DNA from: Flavobacteriales bacterium
GTDB lineage: Bacteria; Bacteroidota; Bacteroidia; CAIKAF01
Assembly (NCBI GenBank): GCA_025451235.1
Contig: JANWKT010000024.1
Span: 186,001 to 250,000 of the forward strand
Direction: 5' to 3'
DNA: 64,000 nucleotides
Below, piece by piece: positions 57,725 through 64,000 of the stretch; positions within the stretch are counted from its first letter, which is position 1; every line of letters begins with the position of its first letter. Under the pieces are notes generated by a model. It worked only from the letters and a program-made list of their open reading frames with translations. It was not told the DNA's origin and made no database searches. A program made the translations under genes and the position numbers.

Positions 57725-59407
57725 ATGATAGGCTTATGTTTTGAAGCTGATACTCCCTGCAGTTCATGTTCCCGCCCCCTGGCCATGAATGCCCTGGTAG
57801 AAACCATTGTTTGTAGCGAATGTCTCACCGTGAATAAATTCACGGTGGAAGGCTGGAAGAACCTGCTGGAAGATATGTTTAAATCCGCCCCTACTTTTCG
57901 GGAAAATGAAGGGCAACCTTCTTCCATTATGGGTGGTAGAAATTATCAGATCATGTACGGCAGGCAGAACCCCAAATTTTTGGATACCAAGACCTATATG
58001 GACATGGAAACTGCCGTAGCAGGTGCGGAAACGGGTAAGATCATCAATCCACAAACGCAGGTTGCCTATTCCATTCGTAAACTACCTGAAAAATTTGCTT
58101 CCGCATGTCCAAATGTACATTATATCATTGGTGAAGATTTTACCTTGTTACCCAACTACACGGGTCAATCGGAAGTATTGGACAACCATCATAAAAAAGA
58201 GCTGGTTCCCTTTACATGCCCCAATTGTGCAGGAACTTTGCAAATCGATGGTTCGGTTAGAACACTTAAATGTCAGTTCTGCTCCACCGAATCATATATT
58301 CCAGATGAGACCTGGCAGAAAATGAATCCAACCAAGTCTAAAGAACGTTTTTATTTTTGGTATGATGAGCTCACCATGAAATTTGAATGGGATTCGGACC
58401 TTCATGATTGCATTGCTGATGAAGAAGGAACTTTATACCTGAGTGTTGATCCTATTTTTGGGTCTGACGACGATCTGTGGATCGTAGCACTCAATCCCGA
58501 CCTCACCATAAAATGGAAAAGGAATCAGTTAAAATTCAAAACCCATACAGGCGGAGGTGAAGCCCAACTAGGTTTGAATACGCATGGAGAATTAATGGTA
58601 TGGAGTTGGGATCGCAATACCATGCTGTTGCTTTCTAAAAAAGATGGTTTGGAAGTTAAACGGATAGGGAAGAAAAATGAAGATCCGGATAAAGCTGCCA
58701 CTACGGTTTTTGACTTTACTATGACCAGGCATTTAGCAGGTAACAAAGATGGTAACTATTTTGTATATGCAATAAGAGATCGGCAAGCGGATGGCAAAAC
58801 CTATTGCGAATTTTTAGTATTGGACCCCGAAGCAAATATTTCCAAACCATGGGGATTAGACGATCCTGCTAAAAAAGGATTTTTTGGTTCCCTTAAAAAA
58901 GCATTTTCTGGTATAGGGGAAGCCCCCTATTTTGAGAAGTTAAAAAACCGGCCAACACGTTGCCGGAATTATGATGTAAAAATAAGTATCGGAGCCGACG
59001 GATCCTATTATTTATTAGAGCATCACGACCTCATTAAATTGGATAAAAATGGGGAGCAAATCTATTTCCATACAATTACCGGTGGTTATGTAATGCATAA
59101 AGTGGTGGGAGATGCCGAGGGAAATGCATACTATTTGATGAATGAGGACCAAAAGGATACCACTGTTCTGATCAAAATTTCTCCCGACGGCAAGAACTTT
59201 GGCCCTTCTATCAAAGGGATCATGGATGGAGGCAAGTTATGTGAAGAAAACATGCTGGCCATCGGAGGTAATGGAACCATTTATTGCCTGGGATATGGAG
59301 GCCGCATCCGCATTTTTAATCCCGATGGAACATTAACATACGCCAGTAAGGAATCCTTAGAGGAAGAGGAAGATCTGATCAAGGAGAAGAAAGAAATGGA
59401 AGATTGA
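57725..59407 (+). CDS. Cytoplasmic protein with two zinc ribbons and a beta-propeller-like region
   Basis: The 560-residue protein has no signal peptide. It starts with a CxxC...CxxC unit (Cys12-Cys15 with Cys30-Cys33). A second one sits at residues 165-186 (Cys165-Cys168, Cys183-Cys186), in a rubredoxin-like ribbon FTCPNCAG...LKCQFCS. The rest (about 215-540) has repeated strands such as LYLSVDPIFGSDDDLWIVALNPD, DGSYYLLEHHDLIKLDKNG and NGTIYCLGYGGRIRIFNPDG, which read as a beta-propeller. It ends in a Glu/Lys-rich helix. I do not recognise this combination as a named family. Confidence 0.85.
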   Translation: MIGLCFEADTPCSSCSRPLAMNALVETIVCSECLTVNKFTVEGWKNLLEDMFKSAPTFRENEGQPSSIMGGRNYQIMYGRQNPKFLDTKTYMDMETAVAGAETGKIINPQTQVAYSIRKLPEKFASACPNVHYIIGEDFTLLPNYTGQSEVLDNHHKKELVPFTCPNCAGTLQIDGSVRTLKCQFCSTESYIPDETWQKMNPTKSKERFYFWYDELTMKFEWDSDLHDCIADEEGTLYLSVDPIFGSDDDLWIVALNPDLTIKWKRNQLKFKTHTGGGEAQLGLNTHGELMVWSWDRNTMLLLSKKDGLEVKRIGKKNEDPDKAATTVFDFTMTRHLAGNKDGNYFVYAIRDRQADGKTYCEFLVLDPEANISKPWGLDDPAKKGFFGSLKKAFSGIGEAPYFEKLKNRPTRCRNYDVKISIGADGSYYLLEHHDLIKLDKNGEQIYFHTITGGYVMHKVVGDAEGNAYYLMNEDQKDTTVLIKISPDGKNFGPSIKGIMDGGKLCEENMLAIGGNGTIYCLGYGGRIRIFNPDGTLTYASKESLEEEEDLIKEKKEMED

Positions 59408-59409
59408 TA

Positions 59410-59506
59410 TTATTTCCACCGAAGTACGAACTTTTACGAACCTACGAATATAGCCCGAAGCGATTCGTAAGTTCGTAGGATTTTATTAGTACTTCGGTGG
59501 AAATAA
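59410..59506. repeat. 97-bp element with 18-bp perfect terminal inverted repeats
   Basis: TTATTTCCACCGAAGTAC (59410-59427) is repeated inverted at 59489-59506. Inside, CCTACGAA (59441-59448) and TTCGTAGG (59472-59479) also pair. The whole can fold into one long hairpin. It may be a small non-autonomous mobile element or a bulky terminator for the zinc-ribbon gene. Confidence 0.75.
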
Positions 59507-59519
59507 AAAGAATAATTGA

Positions 59520-59527
59520 TATATTTG
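59520..59527 (+). promoter_or_regulatory. -7 promoter element TATATTTG
   Basis: This fits TAnnTTTG and lies 15 bases before the ATG at 59543, supporting that start. Confidence 0.55.
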
Positions 59528-59542
59528 AAAAAAAATAGTTCT

Positions 59543-60526
59543 ATGAAGAAAACTTTACTCTCTGTTATCCTGGCTATGTTTTCTTCTTCCTCCGCTTTTC
59601 TGCAGACTGATTTTCAGTCTTTGCTACTCACCATTGATTTTGAGAATGGAGCTGATAGCATTATCAGCTATTACAATGTATCCGGTACCCAATGGCAAAA
59701 GGGTGTTCCTCAAAAAACAGTATTGGATACCGCTTATTCTCCTGATCATGCTATGGTAACCGATACGGTCAATCCTTATGCACCTGGAACGTATACTTAT
59801 TTCGAAGTACCGTTTGTTCCAAACGATTACGGTGTTTTTGACTTCTCTAACTTTGTATGCCCGTTAAAAATGTGTTTTCGCCATAAATCAGATTGGGACC
59901 CGGCAGCAGCCGGTGGATGGGTCAGTTTAAGAGATAACAATGAGTATCTCTCCGAATTTGGGGGGTTCAGTACAGGCATCTATGGTCTCGACTATTATTA
60001 TTGGATGTTTGAATTTTATAATGATAGCTCCGGCTGGATGGAGAACATTGCCTATGATACACTCTACAATGATACTTTGGGCTTCGGGCAAAGCGATACA
60101 AGTTGGAAACATACCTGTACAGAAATGTCTTGGATAGCCCTATCTCCTGGACGTGCTTTTGATACTTTGTACTATCGATTCTCATTTATGTCTGACACCC
60201 TTGCTAACCCTGGACATGAAGGTTGGATGATAGATGATATCCAGATTGGCCAGGGTTGGGGCGTCTGCGCAGGTTCTATAGAGGAACAAACCAGCACCAT
60301 GTTATGGGTCTATCCAAATCCGGCCAATGAATATGTTAGGTGGGAAGTTCCCTATGCCTATGGTCAGGCAAGTTTTGATTGGATCGACGTACATGGAAAA
60401 ATCATTCAATCAGGTGCAGCAAATACCAGTATGATCCAAACCACCGGCCTAACCAATGGTCTTTATATCCTACGATTGAATATTGATGGTAAACAGGTGG
60501 TAAAAAAGATAATGGTGCAGCATTAA
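59543..60526 (+). CDS. Secreted beta-sandwich protein with T9SS type A sorting tail
   Basis: The 327-residue protein has a signal peptide (MKKTLLSVILAMFSSSSAFL). The mature part up to about 250 is rich in aromatic residues and Asp (DSIISYYNVSGTQWQKG, HKSDWDPAAAGGWVSL, PGHEGWMIDDIQIG), which resembles MAM/jelly-roll type domains, where the last phrase is often a metal site or strand. Residues about 255-327 are a sorting domain (WVYPNPANEYVRW...GLYILRLNIDG...KKIMVQH). No catalytic residues can be named. A TTG at 59516 is in frame but lies at the promoter. Confidence 0.9.
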   Translation: MKKTLLSVILAMFSSSSAFLQTDFQSLLLTIDFENGADSIISYYNVSGTQWQKGVPQKTVLDTAYSPDHAMVTDTVNPYAPGTYTYFEVPFVPNDYGVFDFSNFVCPLKMCFRHKSDWDPAAAGGWVSLRDNNEYLSEFGGFSTGIYGLDYYYWMFEFYNDSSGWMENIAYDTLYNDTLGFGQSDTSWKHTCTEMSWIALSPGRAFDTLYYRFSFMSDTLANPGHEGWMIDDIQIGQGWGVCAGSIEEQTSTMLWVYPNPANEYVRWEVPYAYGQASFDWIDVHGKIIQSGAANTSMIQTTGLTNGLYILRLNIDGKQVVKKIMVQH

Positions 60527-60547
60527 GACGGTCACATTTCTAATCCA

Positions 60548-60555
60548 TAACTTTG
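60548..60555 (+). promoter_or_regulatory. -7 promoter element TAACTTTG
   Basis: This fits TAnnTTTG and lies 24 bases before the GTG start at 60580. Confidence 0.5.
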
Positions 60556-60579
60556 AGATAAAGTTGTACATTAGTAATA

Positions 60580-60951
60580 GTGAAAAAACTACTTATCATA
60601 TCATTTGCTTTTATATCTCCAATTATCATCAAAACTCAAACTGGTACAGCGCCTTCGTGTAGATTTGAGTTAAAGGCAGATAAGGAAATACTTGAGAAAT
60701 ATTACCCGGTATCAAGGTATAGCTTTAGACCTCTTTCGAAAAATCTGGCAGATAAAATAGGTATGAAACTTCGACTAAGCAGATATGAGAGTTTGTATGT
60801 TCAAAAAGATTCTTTATGCAATCGATTTAAGGATATAGTAGTTTATAAGAATTTATATTTAAATAGCATAGAACTTGAACTCGACTCCATGCCCTATAAT
60901 ATGGTAGGTCTGTTGATCAGGTGCACATTTCAGCAAATAAAAAAGGATTAA
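60580..60951 (+). CDS. Small exported protein with GTG start
   Basis: The 123-residue protein starts at GTG with a signal peptide (VKKLLIISFAFISPIIIKTQ). The mature part contains three Cys (PSCRFELK, SLCNRF, IRCTFQ) and a basic character. I do not recognise a family. Its TAA overlaps the ATG of the next gene by one base (TAATG), so translation of the AraC-type regulator is coupled to it, which suggests a shared role. Confidence 0.75.
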   Translation: MKKLLIISFAFISPIIIKTQTGTAPSCRFELKADKEILEKYYPVSRYSFRPLSKNLADKIGMKLRLSRYESLYVQKDSLCNRFKDIVVYKNLYLNSIELELDSMPYNMVGLLIRCTFQQIKKD

Positions 60952-61520
60952 TGCCTCAACTTCTCATCAAAAATATGGTTTGTCACCGTTGTGTATTGTC
61001 GGTTGAACAAATACTCCAACAATTAAATATTCCATATACTGAAGTAACCATTGGAGAAGTACAACTTAGCAAAGAACTCACGGCCTCAGAGAAAAAAGGG
61101 TTGATAGAAAAACTCCAGTCCATTGGTTTCGAGCTGATCGGCAGCCATCAAAGTGGGCTCATTGAGAAGATCAAGCATTGGATAATCCTAAAAGCCCGAA
61201 ATGAAACAACCGAAAAAGAAAAGAAGTGGAAATTGTCGGAATACCTCATTCACCATATCCCCAACGAGTATACGTATTTGAGCAGCTTGTTTTCGGAAGT
61301 AGAAGGAAGGACCATAGAAAACTATTTTATTGAACAAAGGATTGAAAAAGTAAAAGAGTTATTGGTGTATAACCAGTTGAACTTATCTGAAATTGCGGTG
61401 GAGATGGACTATAGTTCCGTTGCACATTTATCGGCCCAGTTCAAAAAAATAACAGGACTTACTCCTTCTCATTTCAAGTCGATCGGAGACCAAAAGAGGA
61501 AGTCGATCGATCAGGTGTAG
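60951..61520 (+). CDS. AraC family regulator with N-terminal heavy-metal-associated-like domain
   Basis: The 189-residue protein has an N-terminal HMA-like domain (about residues 1-65) with the Cys-x-x-Cys metal motif in LIKNMVCHRCVLSVEQIL (Cys11, Cys14), a linker, and an AraC-type double helix-turn-helix (about 90-180, LNLSEIAVEMDYSSVAHLSAQFKKITGLTPSHFK). Only the DNA-binding half of an AraC protein is present. It probably senses a soft metal such as Cu or Zn. The start at ATG 60951 overlaps the preceding gene stop; an upstream in-frame frame exists but starts inside that gene. A metallothionein-like gene lies 310 bases downstream. Confidence 0.9.
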   Translation: MPQLLIKNMVCHRCVLSVEQILQQLNIPYTEVTIGEVQLSKELTASEKKGLIEKLQSIGFELIGSHQSGLIEKIKHWIILKARNETTEKEKKWKLSEYLIHHIPNEYTYLSSLFSEVEGRTIENYFIEQRIEKVKELLVYNQLNLSEIAVEMDYSSVAHLSAQFKKITGLTPSHFKSIGDQKRKSIDQV

Positions 61521-61546
61521 ATAACCGATCCAAGCGGAGTATTTGC

Positions 61547-61715
61547 TTCGTACCTACGGCACTCTATGTTTTATACCCTGCATACTTTTACCAATCTATC
61601 ATCCCCGTCCGAACGGTAGGGCCTGGCGGGCCTACGGGATTCATATGAGCTCCGTAGGAGCGGCATATTGGTAAAATAAACAGTGTAGATTTTGTTGGAG
61701 TGCCGTAGGTACGAA
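61547..61715. repeat. 169-bp REPIN-like element with 18-bp perfect inverted repeats
   Basis: TTCGTACCTACGGCACTC (61547-61564) is repeated inverted at 61698-61715, and a second inner pair TTTTACCAAT (61586-61595) returns as ATTGGTAAAA (61667-61676). A GC-rich middle (GTAGGGCCTGGCGGGCCTAC) can form a third hairpin. Nested pairing and a GTAGGTACGAAAT end recall dispersed repeats of Bacteroidota genomes; no transposase is nearby, so it would be non-autonomous. Confidence 0.75.
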
Positions 61716-61794
61716 ATATTGGATTTTTCAAATCATCCCAAAATCCTATAAAACCTTCCCAAAGTTGTATAACGCCCCTCAGGCAAGGTCACCG

Positions 61795-61802
61795 TACCTT
61801 TG
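61795..61802 (+). promoter_or_regulatory. -7 promoter element TACCTTTG of the metallothionein-like gene
   Basis: This fits TAnnTTTG and lies 27 bases before the ATG at 61830. A TTG at 61765-61767 is somewhat too far upstream for an ideal -33 box, so activation by a regulator is plausible. Confidence 0.5.
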
Positions 61803-61829
61803 TATCAACAATTAATAAAACTATAAATC

Positions 61830-61976
61830 ATGAAAACAAGATCAAAAATCAGAGATCCGAAGGATGAAAAACCAATATGTGGTTGTGGTAATCCGAAATG
61901 TAAATGTACCAATTGTACCTGCGGTGATGGATGCCCTGGGCAAGGTTGTACCTGTGGATGCGATTGCTGTAAATAA
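61830..61976 (+). CDS. Small Cys-rich metallothionein-like protein
   Basis: The 48-residue frame starts at ATG 61830 and ends at TAA 61974-61976. It has a basic N-terminus (MKTRSKIRDPKDEKP) and then twelve Cys in 31 residues (positions 17, 19, 24, 26, 29, 31, 35, 40, 42, 44, 46, 47), mostly as Cys-x-Cys, with no aromatic residue or His. That composition is the hallmark of metallothioneins that bind Cu(I), Zn or Cd in thiolate clusters. A -7 promoter box precedes it, and a perfect terminator follows 1 base after the stop. It lies downstream of a metal-type AraC regulator, its likely controller. The exact metal is unknown. Confidence 0.82.
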   Translation: MKTRSKIRDPKDEKPICGCGNPKCKCTNCTCGDGCPGQGCTCGCDCCK

Positions 61977-61977
61977 A

Positions 61978-62001
61978 AAAGGGCCTCTTCGGAGGCCCTT
62001 T
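61978..62001. terminator. Perfect terminator hairpin with TTCG loop
   Basis: AAAGGGCCTC pairs perfectly with GAGGCCCTTT around a TTCG tetraloop. It lies between the metallothionein-like gene and the convergent aspS, and can end transcription from both sides. Confidence 0.88.
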
Positions 62002-62017
62002 AAAGTTTATCTTCTAT

Positions 62018-63775
62018 CTAAAAATTTTCATTCTTCACGATGATTCCCAATTCGTTCAGTTGAGCCTCATCAATAACGCTAGGCGTATCGATCATCACAT
62101 CTTTGCCTGCATTGTTTTTTGGGAAGGCAATAAAATCACGGATAGACTCAACCCCTCCCATCAAAGCACATAGCCGATCGAAACCAAAAGCAATTCCTCC
62201 ATGTGGTGGAGCACCGAATTCGAAAGCATTCATCAAAAATCCGAATTTTTCCTGGGCATCTTCCTTGGTAAAGCCTAAAACTTCAAAAACTTTGGCTTGC
62301 AGGTTTTTATTGAAGATCCGTATAGATCCACCTGCCACTTCTGTTCCATTTAATACCAGGTCATAAGCATTGGCTTTTACTTTACCCAATTCATTGTTCA
62401 TCATGGCTTCAATATCGTCGGCCTTAGGTGAAGTAAATGGATGGTGCATGGCAAACCAACGACCATCCTCTTCAATATATTCGAACATAGGAAAATCCAA
62501 TACCCACAATGGTTTAAAATCATCTTTATTTCTTAAACCTAATTGGTTACCTAATTCCAGGCGCAGTTCATTCAATTGCTTCCGGGTCTTCTCCGTTTCA
62601 CCGGCCATCACCAATATCAGGTCCCCTGGTTCTGCATTTAACTGGCGTGCCCAATCTTTTAAATGGTCTTCGTTATAAAACTTATCTACGGATGATTTAA
62701 TGCTTCCATCTTCATTTACCCTGGCATATACTAATCCTTTTGCGCCAACCTGGGGTCGTTTAACGAATTCTGTTAATTCATCCAGTTGTTTACGGGTATA
62801 GGTAGCAGCGCCTTTGGCACAAATACCCACCACGATCTCCGCCTGGTCGAATACCGGAAATCCTTTTCCTTTGGCTATCTCGGTGATCTCCTCAAATTTC
62901 ATCCCGAAACGGATATCCGGTTTATCGGATCCATAATATTTCATGGCATCATCATAACTCATGCGGGGCACCTCCCCTATTTCAACTCCTCTTACTTCCT
63001 TCAGTACATGTTTGAGCAGACCTTCAAAAGTTTGTAATATATCCTCTCGTTCCACAAAAGCCATTTCACAATCGATCTGGGTAAACTCAGGCTGACGATC
63101 TGCACGCAGGTCTTCATCCCTGAAGCAACGAACAATTTGAAAATACCGATCATACCCACTAACCATGAGCAATTGCTTAAAGGTTTGCGGTGATTGTGGC
63201 AATGCATAAAATTCACCATGGTGTACACGACTGGGCACCACAAAATCACGAGCCCCCTCGGGAGTAGATTTAATCAGGAAAGGGGTTTCTATTTCCATAA
63301 AGCCCAATCCACTTAAATATTTCCTGGTTTCAAGGGCTGCCTGGTGGCGCAACATTAAATTTTGCTGCAAAGGTTTGCGACGCAGGTCCAAGTAACGGTA
63401 TTTCATCCGCAACTCTTCTCCCCCATCTGTGTTTTCTTCAATGGTAAAAGGAGGCGTATCAGCAGGATTGAGGATATGCAATTCAGAACAGATGATCTCA
63501 ATATCACCCGTCTCCATTTTATTATTTTTTGAGGAACGTTCGGCCACCGTTCCTTTCACCATGATCACGAATTCACGGCCTAGTTTCCGGGCTTGTTCAG
63601 CCAGAGCCGCATTGGTTTCCAGGTTGAAGGCCAATTGGGTGATCCCATACCGGTCGCGAAGGTCCACAAAGGTCATTCCCCCCAAATCACGGCCTTTTTG
63701 CACCCATCCACTCAGGGTAACGGCTTGTCCAACATGACTCATTCTTAATTCTCCGCAGGTATGTGTTCTGTACAT
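62018..63775 (-). CDS. aspS: Aspartate--tRNA ligase
   Basis: The 585-residue class II synthetase has the N-terminal OB-fold anticodon domain ([19 protein letters not shown]), class II motif 2 ([21 protein letters not shown]), the bacterial GAD insertion domain (about 280-420) and motif 3 with [15 protein letters not shown] near the C-terminus. The length is normal for the bacterial type. It charges tRNA(Asp); because GatC is also encoded nearby, the organism may use the indirect route for Asn-tRNA, which would need a non-discriminating form, but that cannot be told by eye. A -7 box lies 53 bases upstream. Confidence 0.98.
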   Translation of the reverse strand: MYRTHTCGELRMSHVGQAVTLSGWVQKGRDLGGMTFVDLRDRYGITQLAFNLETNAALAEQARKLGREFVIMVKGTVAERSSKNNKMETGDIEIICSELHILNPADTPPFTIEENTDGGEELRMKYRYLDLRRKPLQQNLMLRHQAALETRKYLSGLGFMEIETPFLIKSTPEGARDFVVPSRVHHGEFYALPQSPQTFKQLLMVSGYDRYFQIVRCFRDEDLRADRQPEFTQIDCEMAFVEREDILQTFEGLLKHVLKEVRGVEIGEVPRMSYDDAMKYYGSDKPDIRFGMKFEEITEIAKGKGFPVFDQAEIVVGICAKGAATYTRKQLDELTEFVKRPQVGAKGLVYARVNEDGSIKSSVDKFYNEDHLKDWARQLNAEPGDLILVMAGETEKTRKQLNELRLELGNQLGLRNKDDFKPLWVLDFPMFEYIEEDGRWFAMHHPFTSPKADDIEAMMNNELGKVKANAYDLVLNGTEVAGGSIRIFNKNLQAKVFEVLGFTKEDAQEKFGFLMNAFEFGAPPHGGIAFGFDRLCALMGGVESIRDFIAFPKNNAGKDVMIDTPSVIDEAQLNELGIIVKNENF

Positions 63776-63828
63776 TTTACTAGATTAATATATTCAATTT
63801 CAGTATATAAACAACCAATTTACGTCGA

Positions 63829-63836
63829 CAAAGATA
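63829..63836 (-). promoter_or_regulatory. -7 promoter element TATCTTTG of aspS
   Basis: On the minus strand this fits TAnnTTTG and lies 53 bases before the aspS start codon. Confidence 0.45.
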
Positions 63837-63974
63837 CTATTTTAAGGGTATTCGAAAATAAATAATTACAAAAACTAATACCATTTGTATTTACAGGTGA
63901 ACTTTAGCATCTTTAACTTATGATTGGTCTTTTAGCAAAGATTAAATTCTTTCGGTTTAAATTTGAACTACCCA

Positions 63975-64000
63975 ATGGATAAAAAAAAAACATATACACT
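63975..64000 (+). CDS. Possible start of a gene running off the right edge
   Basis: ATG at 63975 opens a frame reading MDKKKTYT that continues past the window end. A TAAATTTG box (63958-63965) lies 9 bases upstream and fits the promoter consensus. Only eight codons are visible, so this stays tentative and no product can be named. Confidence 0.35.

Larger units (their letters stand above)
61521..61829. other. 309-base non-coding stretch with a large inverted repeat
   Basis: The stretch holds the 169-base inverted-repeat element (61547-61715) and the promoter region of the metallothionein-like gene. No protein-coding frame is seen. Confidence 0.6.

Noticed and set aside
63920-63982. Short plus-strand frame starting MIGLLAKIKFFRF near the right edge
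   Set aside because: It stops after 20 codons and overlaps a better candidate start at 63975; no promoter at a suitable distance.

Overview
The window comes from a Bacteroidota genome, most likely near the Chitinophagales/Sphingobacteria side. The evidence is C-terminal type IX secretion (T9SS) type A sorting tails on several secreted proteins, repeated matches to the Bacteroidota -7 promoter element TAnnTTTG, the almost complete lack of Shine-Dalgarno sites, a GH3-family ligase, a MetH that lacks its homocysteine domain, LytTR and HisKA_2 signalling, and moderate-to-low GC. No rRNA, tRNA, CRISPR array, prophage or intact transposase was seen. It reads as an ordinary chromosomal stretch with one large signal-transduction island.

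Layout. 1-8.6 kb: a secreted glycine-rich/Ig-repeat protein cut by the left edge, two small membrane proteins, a Cys-rich T9SS protein, a CocE/NonD hydrolase with a DUF2147 protein, and an envelope peptidase (M23 plus LysM). 8.7-25.2 kb: mostly housekeeping genes, namely TrmH-type rRNA methylase, murB, sterol desaturase-like hydroxylase, pyrG, deoxynucleoside kinase, GH3 ligase with a secreted partner, metallo-beta-lactamase-fold hydrolase, SGNH hydrolase, SAM methyltransferase, rnhB, threonine aldolase, nucleoside permease and a Tat-type class V aminotransferase. 25.3-41.5 kb: signalling island with two stand-alone receivers, three kinases that carry PAS, CHASE3 or receiver modules, a 2142-residue soluble hybrid kinase with eleven 92-residue double-HAMP units, and two sensor-like membrane proteins (propeller and TPR) that end in the same three-helix module instead of a kinase.

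41.6-54 kb: a LamG/T9SS protein, a DUF4382 lipoprotein, RidA, a WD40 protein, metH (C-terminal part only), and a TPR histidine kinase with its LytTR regulator. 54-64 kb: plsC-gatC, thioesterase-ogt, a protein built of six 21-residue Trp-Gly repeats, a zinc-ribbon/propeller protein, a T9SS protein, an AraC regulator with a metal-binding-like N-terminus followed by an unlisted 48-residue metallothionein-like gene, and aspS.

How parts fit together. The cell envelope and T9SS cargo genes are scattered singly with their own promoters. The signalling island has many phosphotransfer modules but no DNA-binding output, so it probably acts by protein-protein phosphorelay or through regulators elsewhere. 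The most novel-looking items are the metal-type AraC/metallothionein pair, the shared C-terminal membrane module of the propeller and TPR proteins, the poly-HAMP array, the 21-residue repeat protein, and several long intergenic inverted repeats. All family calls are from reading motifs by eye; no database search was run.
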